From Papaver somniferum (Eukaryota > Streptophyta > Magnoliopsida > Ranunculales > Papaveraceae), in the NCBI RefSeq assembly GCF_003573695.1, contig NC_039362.1:195730827-195794826 (forward strand): a DNA stretch of 64,000 bases, given 5' to 3'. Within the stretch, counting starts at the first letter, position 1; every line of letters begins with the position of its first letter. Below the pieces are notes generated by a model that made no database searches, was not told where the DNA came from, and saw only the letters and a program-made list of their open reading frames with translations. Both the position numbers and the translations under genes were made by a program. Shown in pieces: positions 34,268-42,880 of this stretch.

Positions 34268-34435
34268 GATCCGTCCGCAAAGTCTCTGAGAGATTTAAAT
34301 CTCTCTCCCAAATCTCGGAGGGATTCAAATCTCTCTGTAAAATCTCGGAGGGATTCAAATCTCCCTGCAAAATCTCTGAGAGATTAAAATCTCTCTGCAG
34401 AATCTCGGAGAGATTCAAATCTCTCGTGAAATCTC
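34268..34435 (+). repeat. 30-bp tandem repeat, about five units
   Basis: AATCTCGGAGGGATTCAAAT followed by CTCTCTGYA repeats about every 30 bp from about 34,268 to 34,435. Each unit also holds the inverted pair AATCTC..GAGATT, so a transcript could fold strongly. The unit spans whole codons on both strands, which explains the repetitive short ORFs (SLRDLNLS and LSEILQRDLN types). Confidence 0.88.
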
Positions 34436-34659
34436 AAACAAAGATGAATATTCCCCATGATACGCACGAGCCTCATGTAGGAATCGAGTCTCCTTTTCAG
34501 ACTCGACACACGAATTCTGGGGCATCTCATGCCTTTTCATGTGACTCATCCTAGTCATTCTTACATATTGGAGAATATCTCTCTATCTTGGCCAGCTCGG
34601 CTAAAGAGAATATTTCTCTCTCTTAATACATCATCCCAAAGGCTGACTCAGCTTCACAC

Positions 34660-35110
34660 AAATGGGGGATAATAATTAGGGTTTTGGTATGGAGGTCTAT
34701 AGCACGTGTGAGAAATACCCGGCCTATTTCTCACCGCAGAAGAGAATAAATGCGGTGGAATAATGAGATAAACTCAACCTAGTTTATCTTTATTCCTGAA
34801 GAGACAGGAGAATTAATCCGCACGACACGGAAAGCAATCCTTATCTTCACCGACCTGAGATCAGAGAATTCAACTATAAATAGATCCTCTATTTCTCCAA
34901 GTTATCATCATTTTTCTCATAACCTTTCAGAGCAATTCTTCTTCAAACCCTAGAATTCTCTGATCTCTCTCTTCATCTCCTTCCCTCCCTAAGACCAGCC
35001 CTAAAATCTCTTCCCTTTGAGTGAAGCATCCTTTGAATGGCCACTGTGCGTGGTTTAAGCAGAGACTGATCGTGCTCAACCTCCCTAACTTACTTTAAAA
35101 ACCCCAGAAT
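34660..35110 (+). mobile_element. Probable gypsy LTR fragment with promoter
   Basis: A purine tract AAATGGGGGA (about 34,663-34,672) is followed by about 440 bp containing the TATA box CTATAAATAG (34,871-34,880), a C/T-rich leader with AAACCCTAGAATTCTC, and a GTGCGTGGTTTAAGCAGAG block. Purine tract, TATA box and leader in this order suggest a 3' LTR on the plus strand. I see no second LTR, primer site or TG start, so boundaries are approximate. Confidence 0.5.
34871..34880 (+). promoter_or_regulatory. TATA box in the probable LTR
   Basis: CTATAAATAG followed by a CT-rich leader of about 100 bp, the usual layout of a plant LTR promoter. Confidence 0.55.
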
Positions 35111-35435
35111 CCCAATTCTAAACTTTCTCAGATTTTAAATAACTATAACTGGTAAAAAATAAAATATGAATGCAAATACAAAGGTCATCGGTCAAGAGCA
35201 AGAGCAAGAATTTTAGTGATTTTTAAAATTTTGAGACACGAGACAAACTTTTTAATACGCGAGTACAAGTATGAATAACATGTATGGGCCAAACTTTATT
35301 GGATCACAGGATGAATTTCTGGGTCACTGTAATTCTGAAACAATACTGGGACATGTGGCATTGCGGCATTTGCCATTACCAGTTTTGTTTTTAGTATTAT
35401 CCTTCTCAACAAGCTGAATTGGAGTAACTTGTTAT
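35111..35435. other. Non-coding sequence
   Basis: GTATGGGCCAAA..TTGGATCA around 35,283 resembles 4,095 and 28,920, so part of this probably belongs to the R1 neighbourhood. Confidence 0.3.
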
Positions 35436-35714
35436 TATTATACTCCAATATCTCAATAACTTGCTTTTTCTAGTATATTTCTTCTTTTAGTTCTCCTAGA
35501 TGATTATGAGTTTAGTTTTAATAATGAAGGAATGATATACATTCGACTTAGATATATTAACAGTGTAACATATTTTTTGCTTTTTACATTGGGTGTTCGG
35601 TTATGTACCCCTAAAAACACTAACGATATCTCTTTATTTTGGTATTCTTAAAGTTTATCTATCTACACCATCAAATCTTTAAATTTGTGTACCCCCAATT
35701 CATGAACAAAAAAA

Positions 35715-36033
35715 TAAAAAATTGGTTAAAAAGACTAAAATTAACAATTCCTGGGTGAAAAAGACATTTAGATTTTGATACTGTTTAAATGGATAAAAAT
35801 TTAAAAATAGCCAGGATGTAAACTGTTTCATCGTACCCATTTTCAAATATTTTTTCTTATTTTTAATTTACATCAAGATGTATCCAGTTTCATCCTTCCT
35901 ATTTTTTAAGTTTAAGTCAGGATAAATCCAGTTTCATCCTTGCTATTTTTTGGTGTCCATTCACCCATACAAATTTTAACTCATCCATTTGAACCATGTT
36001 TTAAATATATTTGGACAAATGACCCATTTTCCG
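35715..36033 (-). mobile_element. 320-bp MITE family, copy 3 (inverted)
   Basis: Flanked by ACAAAAAAA / ACAAAAAGA (35,706-35,714 and 36,034-36,042; 8 of 9). On the plus strand it ends ATGACCCATTTTCCG. The internal palindromic blocks are present in reverse. Confidence 0.9.
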
Positions 36034-36898
36034 ACAAAAAGACACAAACCCAGTGAACGAAACAGCGGAATCTCTTCAGATTTAATCCTACTCGGCTACT
36101 CCGTCATCTTCATCCTATACAAACAAACACATCTTGATAATCCACCCCACCATTACCATCACCACCACCATCATCCTTGATTTCCCATTAACAACAATAT
36201 GATAGGATGAGAATTCGATATCAAACCCAATAATATCAATAAAAAGATATCAAATGCAAAACTCGTCCTCTTTACCCATCATAAAGGACCCATAATAGAT
36301 TGCAACCATCAGCACTCTTCTGGTACTCACCTCACTCGCATACTTTTATCTTCTCTACACCACCACTATCATAATCACCTCTTTTTTTTAACACCCAGCA
36401 ATATTACCTTCGTGTCTATCTCCATTAAAAATCTCATCAAAATCCATTTTGGTCAATTGGGTCTAAACCTTAATCGAGAAAAAAGAAAAAGAAAAATGGA
36501 TGTAAATTCTCGACTAAGGTTAAGTTTTAGCAATTGTGCTGTATATGAAGGTGAAATTCAATTTGTTCAAAAAGTGGTGTGTGTACAATATATTACTACC
36601 GTATGGTTGGGAAATATGAAGGCCAAAGGGGATTATTGATGAGAAACATGATGGGCATAATATTGAAACAGGTGATAGAGTTGATATCACGGGGAGAATA
36701 CTGAATAGGCAAGGTTGAGAAATGATTTTAGGGTTTTTATGTTCTAAATAGCTATAGGTGTCTATACTCCCCGATTAGTGGGAGGGGGTAGATTTATAAA
36801 AAATAAATAAACTTTTATCAAATTTGCACTAACTTAATTTTAACGGTTTTTTCAACTGTCAAAGGGGTACCAATAATGTTTTTAAGGGGTATATGAAG

Positions 36899-37219
36899 CA
36901 CAAAATTGGTTAAAAAGACCAAAATTAATAATTCCTGAGTGGAATGGACAGTTAGATTTTGATACTGTTTAACTTGACAAAAATATAAAAATAAGCAGGA
37001 TGTAACCAGTTTCATCGTGCCCATTTTCAAATATTTTTTCTTATTTTTAATTTACACAGGATGTATCTAGTTTCATCCTTGCTATTTTTTAAATTTAAGC
37101 TAGGATGAATCCAGTTTCATCCTTGCTATTTTTTTTTTTGGCCATTTCACCCAAACTATTTTTTACTCGTCCATTTGAACCGTGATTTAAAAATATTTGG
37201 ACAAATGACCAAGTTTCCG
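36899..37219 (-). mobile_element. 320-bp MITE family, copy 4 (inverted)
   Basis: Flanked by TATATGAAG / TATATAAAG (36,890-36,898 and 37,220-37,228; 8 of 9). Starts CACAAAATTGGTTAAAAAG on the plus strand. It is inserted only about 7 bp from the end of the older TIR element. Confidence 0.92.
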
Positions 37220-37330
37220 TATATAAAGGAAGAAACTTTACAATATGGTAGGAATTGTATGAATTCTTATGAATTTAACATGATTCTTACCTTCAACATG
37301 ATCGCTTTAACTAATTCAGAAACAACATTC

Positions 37331-38355
37331 AAAAGCAACTTGTGCCAGAAAAGTGATTTGACTTAATTTATACTCCGCCCTATAAACTGAGTAAGATTGG
37401 AGTCTGTTTTTCTCTTACTCATTTTACTCAAATTGTTTAGTAATTGCCTATCAGTTATTTTTTGTGCTAAATTTATACTTCACTCAAAACATATCTCAGC
37501 AACACGAGTTGAATCAAATCTCAAATTAAACTTCAGAAAAATGAAAAAACTAAACAAGTCCAAGAGCGGCCACAATGTTGCTGAATTTTAGCAATAACTG
37601 TTCAATTCTCAATCACAAATACTTGGCAAGTTTACCACCCGCACTTGACAAAAATGACAAGTCAAGAAGGCAATTCATATTTATAACCATACTCAATTAT
37701 CAACTAGAAACATGGATGGCAATTGACATTTATAACCATACTCAATTATGAACTAGAAAGATTATATAGCCTTATACTCGATTATACAATGAGTATGATC
37801 TCATACTAATTAATCTCCCATTGTAATTGTTTCCAAAATATAGAATCGAAATTTCCAGCTACTGGAATTTGAATGCCAGTTTTGGCAACATCAATTGTGG
37901 ACTTTGCGTCAAATTTAGGTCATGATAGCATCTCCAGTGCAAGGAGTAAAGGTCTTAAAACTGCATAACACCTAGGATTTAAGATATTTTACATCAAATT
38001 TTCATCTCCAATACAAATGATAAGGTCATGAAGATAAATGACATGGATAAGTGGAAGCAGAGAAGAACCAATGACCTTGGGTCTTAAATCCTCGTCATCA
38101 TTTTGTCTCTAAATTCAAACAATGTTTGTTAGATAAAACTTTTGGATTGGAGATGAACTTTGAGTAAAAAGTTTTATCTTACTTAGCAATAACCCACACG
38201 AAAAAAAGTGTTAATAAGATCTCCACATCGGATGACTTTGACTTTTTGCATTGTGATTTTTTGTTGATTCATACTATGAATCAACAAAAAATGATTACCT
38301 TGTTAGTGATACTTCATAATATTATAAGCAAATTGTAAAATGAGGAGATATGTCA
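37331..38355. other. Segment partly paralogous to 16.57-16.70 kb
   Basis: 37,545-37,630 (CACAATGTTGCTGAATTTTA, TCACAAAT) aligns with 16,590-16,650. A possible MITE at about 37,870-38,150 (ATCTCCAGTGCAAGG at one side, GGATTGGAGATG at the other) lacks clear ends. No gene. Confidence 0.4.
38256..38292. repeat. Perfect 18-bp-arm palindrome
   Basis: ATTTTTTGTTGATTCATA, one C, then its exact reverse complement. It could extrude as a hairpin. It is not part of the MITE that begins 73 bp to the right. Confidence 0.92.
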
Positions 38356-38364
38356 TTTTTTCCC

Positions 38365-38662
38365 CGAAAAATGGGTCATTTGTCCAAATATTTTTAAATC
38401 ACGGTTCAAATGGACGAGTAAAAAATAGTTTGGCTGAAATGGCCAAAACTGGTTTCATCCTAGCTTAAATTTAAAAAATAGCAAGGATGAAACTGGATAC
38501 ATCCTGTATAATTAAAAATAAGAAAAAAATTTGAAAATGGGCACGATGAAACTGGTTACATCCTGCCTATTTTTACATTTTTGTCTATTTAAACAGTATC
38601 AAAATCTAACTGTCCATTTCACCCAGGAATTATTGATTTTGGTCTATTTAACCAATTTTGTG
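38365..38662 (+). mobile_element. 320-bp MITE family, copy 5 (298 bp)
   Basis: Starts CGAAAAATGGGTCATTTG, ends CCAATTTTGTG. Flanks TTTTTTCCC / TTTTTTTCA (7 of 9, in a T-run, hence weaker). The first internal block is shortened to ACTGGTTTCATCCTAG. Confidence 0.88.
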
Positions 38663-38671
38663 TTTTTTTCA

Positions 38672-39300
38672 CTAGCATAAATGTTAACAATTACAGAATT
38701 TCGACTCCTCTTAGAGTTTGGTATATTTAGATTTTGTTCTGTATAACTCGGGTGGTTCGCTTGGCTTAATGCTCGTGACCTTGTGAACCTTTTGACCTTG
38801 TGTACCTTTTTCAATCGATTTTAATCCTTTTCGAGAAAACAAAAAGTATAAATGCTAACGATGTTTTATGATTCATTTTGTTGATTTCCTGGGAGTAAAA
38901 TATTCAACGTATGTAAGTTTTTGTTAGAAATTTTTGTAAAATATTACTCAAAGTTTCAATTAAATCCATATTAGGGAATATTAATTGGGCGGACCGAGCA
39001 AAGCGAGTGAGACCTTTATATGGTCATTTTTTTTGTAAAATCTAAGTAATCAATTGACACAAAAGATTGGAAATGGTTAGGGCTGAATTACCAAAATTGT
39101 CCCTCCTTTTAGTCCAATTACTATAACGTATCTTATCTTTTCAGAGGTACAATTGGAAAGCAAACTTTAATATAACATATCTAAAAATCCGTGCCTTTCA
39201 ATTTTACAAATTTTATCTCGTCGGAAAGGTTATAAAAAACTCTACTCAACGAGTATAAACAACAATATCAAATTTAGAGTTTTTACGAAAAATTCAGAGG
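38672..39300. other. Non-coding; partly paralogous to 16.65-16.78 kb
   Basis: ATTCAACGTATGTAAGTTTTTGTTAG near 38,903 matches ATTCAACATAAATAAAGGTTTTTGTTCG at 16,710. The rest is unassigned. Confidence 0.35.
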
Positions 39301-39304
39301 TATA

Positions 39305-39590
39305 TATCATATTAGGCACAATTTTAGAAAATTAAATGTATATCCGTTATGTAAATCACCACAAAGGATACATAATACTTTATGTGGCAAAATTTTGGTT
39401 TATACATCAACTAATTTTCCAGTGCAACTAATAAAACGATGTACTCCATCTGTTTCAAGAAAAATGATACTTTCGTTTTAGGCACAATTCTCGAAAATTG
39501 AATACATAGCCATTATTCAAACCACCACAAAGGATGCATAACACATCATGCAACCATATTATGGTTTATGGATCGGCTAATTTTCTGTTT
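39305..39590. repeat. Direct repeat, ~166 bp period
   Basis: AGGCACAATT..GAAAATT..CACCACAAAGGAT.CATAA..GGTTTAT...CTAATTTTC occurs at 39,314-39,421 and 39,479-39,587. The gap between them holds TACTCCATCTGTTTCAAG, which looks like a Stowaway-type MITE terminus. Confidence 0.72.
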
Positions 39591-39591
39591 T

Positions 39592-39897
39592 AGAAAAAAG
39601 TGACACTTTCACATCTCATTTCAGGAAAAATGATACTTTCACTTCGTATCAGGAAAAGTAATTCTTTCGCTCCGTTTCGGAAAAAGTGATACTTTCGCGC
39701 CTTTTTGGAAAAATGATACTTTCGCTTCGTTTCAGAAAAAGTGACGAAGCAAAAGTATCACTTTTCCCGAAACGGGGAGAAAGTATCACTTTCCCGAAAC
39801 AGGACGAAAGTATCACTTTTTCCGAAACGGGGAGAAAGTTTCACTTTTTCTGAAACGGGACGAAAGTATCACCTTTTCTGAAACGGGACGAAAGTAG
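39592..39897. repeat. Foldback minisatellite of GAAAAAGTGATACTTTCG units
   Basis: Six units of ~26-30 bp (TTTCRGAAAAAGTGATACTTTCGC type) run in one direction to about 39,745. Then about six run in the opposite direction (AAAGTATCACTTTTTCCGAA type) to 39,897. The two arms are roughly 150 bp and complementary. Confidence 0.88.
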
Positions 39898-40096
39898 TCA
39901 CAGACAAACCCCATCTTCAGATTCTTCTTCGATCGGTCCTCCCACCGTGGCAACGGTCGTACCAGTTGTACTTAACTTTTAGACTCATTCACTTAAGCAA
40001 AAACTTGTAAATGAGATAAATATCTAACAAATAATTTGATCTTTTCATAACTAGTAGCTATCAGTTCCTATCAAAGTATCAATGCACTAAAATATT

Positions 40097-40415
40097 CGGA
40101 AAATGATCATTTGTCCAAATATTTTTAAAACATGGTTCAAATGAACGAGTAAAAACTATTATGGGTGAAATGGACACCAAAAAAAGAGTAAGGATGAAAC
40201 TGGATTCATCCTGACTTAAACTTAAAAAATAGCAAAGATGAAACTGGATGCATCCTTATGTAAATTAAAAATAAGAAAAAGTATTTGAAAATGAGTAGGA
40301 TGAAACTGTTTACATCCTGACTATTTTTACATTTTTGTCCATTTAAACAGGATCAAAATCTAAATGTTCTTTTCACCCAGGAATTGTTGATTTGGTCTTT
40401 TTAACCAATTTTATG
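40097..40415 (+). mobile_element. 320-bp MITE family, copy 6
   Basis: Perfect 9-bp duplication TAAAATATT (40,088-40,096 and 40,416-40,424). The paralogous sequence at 17,230-17,260 reads straight through without the element. Starts CGGAAAATGATCATTTG, ends CCAATTTTATG. Confidence 0.94.
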
Positions 40416-40424
40416 TAAAATATT

Positions 40425-40994
40425 AACAACTTCTCGTGGGCATACAAAATCGGTTCAGTATGATGAAGCTCCTATACCATGGTGTTAGAGATATACACAT
40501 CGTCATATCCCAAAGTTACCAGGGCATGCGTCATGGAAAGGTTTCCAACAAGCAGATGGAGATATCGTACTTCAAGTAAAAACTGCGTATGGATCCCTCA
40601 TCACTTGTTAACATAGTCTTCGTAGGTACATGGTTTCAGTGAGTCAACTTTAAATAGAGGGAAAATCAACATCGAATCCATGGATTGAAAAATCTGACAT
40701 CTGACTTTTACATTGTACGAAGCAAATTGAGTAAAATATAATACATAGGATCCCATTACACGAAATCTTTTCTTCTTAATGTACTACGATAATTGGTGTA
40801 CAAGTATAGTATGCATTCATTAGTATACTCCAATATTAGTATAATTAATATCTCAGATTTCATTGTTGGTCGTGTTTGTTTGTACCCTTAATCTTCTACA
40901 CCAAACATGAGCTAACTTAGGCCTACAAAACTCCTCTTATTAGCTAAGTAAGATTTGTTGGGCCAAAAATGCTCATCAAGTTAGTCAAGTATGT
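40425..40994. other. Segment paralogous to 17.24-18.24 kb, with an R1 motif
   Basis: Aligned blocks are AACAACTTCTCGTGG, CATACAAAATCGG, TTAGAGATATACACATCG and TTCCAACAAGC. At 40,831 TAGTATACTCCAATATTAG marks an R1 copy. The left side of the next TIR element is included. Confidence 0.55.
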
Positions 40995-41156
40995 CTAACT
41001 AGGAATGATTTTTTAGGGATCATGGTTTTGTTGGAGGACCATGGTCTTATTAGGCCACCTTCCCTATGGTTATAAGGGGTGTCCTAGAATATTGAAATGA
41101 CTAACCTATCCTTAATCTAATTTAATTTAAAACCAACACAATAACCACCTCTCTCT

Positions 41157-41448
41157 CTATATATATATATATAACCACACCTCCTCTCACCACCACCTCC
41201 CACCACCGCCGATTACCACCACCACCACCAACCACTGATTACCACCACCACCCACCCACCACCGCCGACTACCACCACCACCAACAACAACCACCGATTA
41301 CCACCACCTCCAATTATCACCACCAACAACCACCGGTTACCACCACCTCCGATTACCACCACCACCACCTCCAATTATCACCACCAACAACCGCCGATTA
41401 CCACCACCACCACCTCCGATTACCACCACCACCACTATATATATAACT
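41157..41448. repeat. (TA)n and CCACCACC-GATTA minisatellite
   Basis: TATATATATATATATA at 41,157-41,172, then about 15 loose units of (ACCACC)n with (A/G)ATTACC inserts to about 41,440. It is low-complexity rather than coding. Confidence 0.88.
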
Positions 41449-41589
41449 TAATTTAAAACATTAACAAGGATATTCTAACAAACCCATTACTTGTCTTTCG
41501 TTTTTGGTTGAATAAATGAGAACTAATCATCAAAATGAGTTGAAAATGGAAGTTCCAGAGAGGTTTAATGGAGTTTTTTTCAGTAAAAA

Positions 41590-42132
41590 GTTCGGTTATC
41601 ACAAATTATTTTTTTCTTAACCGAACTCAAAGTTCGGTTGATTCGCAAAAAAATACTTTTAACCGAACTCCTTGTACTAGAACAATACAAGTCCATAAGT
41701 TCGGTTCGTTCGCAAAATTATTAAGTTTTCTTTGTAACCGAACTCTACCTATATGCCCAGTTCGGTTGATTCGCAAAATATGTTGAAGTTTGCGAACGAA
41801 CCGAACTTCTAACACTAGGTTATTTTTAACCTGAAGTTCGGTTGGGAACTTGGTTGCTTTGAAGTTTGCGAACTAACCGAACACATAAGATGTACTCAAA
41901 TAAATTGTCAAGTCCAAAGTTCGGTTACCTACCATTTTATCCTAGGTAACCGAACATTGCACTGTACGAACAAAACCTCAATTAACGAGCGAGTTCGGTA
42001 ACCTGCGTGTTTGGAAAACGTAACCGAACTACACTTTCAGGTGTGTTCGGTTACATGTTCTTGACATATGCTAACCGAACAACACTTTCAGGTGTGTTCG
42101 GTTACATGTTGTTGACATATGGTTAACCGAAC
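41590..42132. repeat. Array of nine GTTCGGTT/AACCGAAC inverted pairs
   Basis: Exact or near-exact 8-bp arms at 41,590-41,626, 41,632-41,668, 41,699-41,743, 41,760-41,806, 41,836-41,882, 41,919-41,955, 41,993-42,029, 42,045-42,080 and 42,096-42,132. Unit length is mostly 36-37 bp. The loops differ, except that units 4 and 5 share GAAGTTTGCGAAC and units 8 and 9 are a 51-bp tandem copy. Confidence 0.93.
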
Positions 42133-42639
42133 TGGCCCAAATTTACATAAAAAATTTCATTTTTTTGAAAGTGTGGAGGAATTCAACCAACATTATCTAA
42201 GTTTGAAGCGTACCTGGGTACCCAAATACCCTTCCTCCGGTTGTGGTTGGTCAAATCCATCGTTTTTGATGTTTTCCTTCTTCATCTTCTCTAACTTTAC
42301 TCTCTCAATAATTCCACTTCTTTAAAAAAAAAACTTATCTGATTTTTTAATCTCACTAATTATCTTTAACTTAATCATCTCACTAATAATTACACTAACT
42401 ATTATTAACACTAGTTCATCATCACCCAAAATTAATCAAGAGGGTAATTTAGGTATTAATATAAATACCTAGATAAGGGGTGACCTAGATTTACTTCTAA
42501 TGTCTTTACTCAAAATAAAATCATGGTCCCCAAAGAAAAACCATGGTCCCCAAAAAATCGTTCCTAACTAGGCCTCACAAACACCTTACATAGAAGCCCA
42601 TGTGCATAGGTCCAAGCCAAGCAACTAAGGAGCCCTATC

Positions 42640-42880
42640 ACCAGTGTCACGTCAGCGTGCCACGCCATCAATTCTGGCCAACCGGCGGCTGCCACGTCAG
42701 CAACCAAATGACACGTCAGCAGGGCGCCACGCCAATGAGGTGCCACGTCAGCACCTGTTGCGTCAACAGAGCGCCATGTCAGCAACTTTGACCAACCAGA
42801 GACTGGCACGTCATCAGAAAGGGCATGGTCAACAGATGACTGGGCGCTGACGTCAGCATGACGTCAGCAGATGCTGATAC
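42640..42880. repeat. Degenerate ACGTCAGCA array
   Basis: CACGTCAGC or a close variant recurs about ten times at irregular 15-40 bp spacing (e.g. CACGTCAGCG, CACGTCAGCA, TGACGTCAGC). TGACG/ACGT cores are known bZIP (as-1-like) binding motifs, but here the function is unknown. The region yields short overlapping ORFs on both strands that are by-products of the repeat. Confidence 0.75.

Larger units (their letters stand above)
35591..37235. mobile_element. TIR element inside R1, host of two MITEs
   Basis: The ends share TATGTACCCCTAAAAACA and its inverse (TGTTTTTAAGGGGTATATG at about 36,878-36,895). R1 sequence abuts both sides, with TTTTACATT / CTTTACAAT as a likely 9-bp duplication (7 of 9). 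MITE copies 3 and 4 sit inside it. Without them the element is about 1 kb. No transposase. A CACCACCATCATCC-rich stretch near 36,145-36,177 and short ORFs are of no clear meaning. Confidence 0.68.
35436..37330 (+). repeat. Dispersed repeat R1, copy 7 (split by nested elements)
   Basis: Left arm 35,436-35,590 (TATACTCCAATATCTCAATA, GTGTAACATA, TTTTTACATT) and right arm from about 37,236 (TTTACAATATGGTAGGAATT, TATGAATTCTTATGAATTT, AACATGATTCT). The gap is the TIR element 35,591-37,235. Confidence 0.7.
40995..42571. mobile_element. TIR element with nine GTTCGGTT stem-loops
   Basis: Inverted ends of about 57 bp: 40,995-41,051 (CTAACTAGGAATGATTTTTT, GGATCATGG, GGACCATGG, TTATT) and 42,514-42,571. 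I could not find a target duplication. Internally it has a CCACCACC-rich minisatellite and the stem-loop array. ATAAGGGGTGWCCTAG occurs near both ends (41,072 and 42,473), and a close relative (ATAAGGTCACCTAG) lies near the right end of the 4.2-kb element, so the two are probably related. No transposase. Confidence 0.82.

Noticed and set aside
34080..34418. LSEILQRDLN-type repeat protein
   Set aside because: A 30-bp repeat is a multiple of three, so open frames on both strands are expected; there is no start, promoter or domain support.
37870..38160. MITE with ATCTCCA ends
   Set aside because: ATCTCCAGTGCAAGG and GGATTGGAGATG face each other, but I could not define matching termini or a target duplication.
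41590..42132. CRISPR-like regularly spaced repeats
   Set aside because: The repeated 8-mers are paired in inverted orientation within each unit, there is no long direct repeat, and the setting is a plant TIR element.
42564..42850. Overlapping ORFs on both strands
   Set aside because: By-products of the ACGTCAGCA repeat; all frames stay open because the motif lacks stops.
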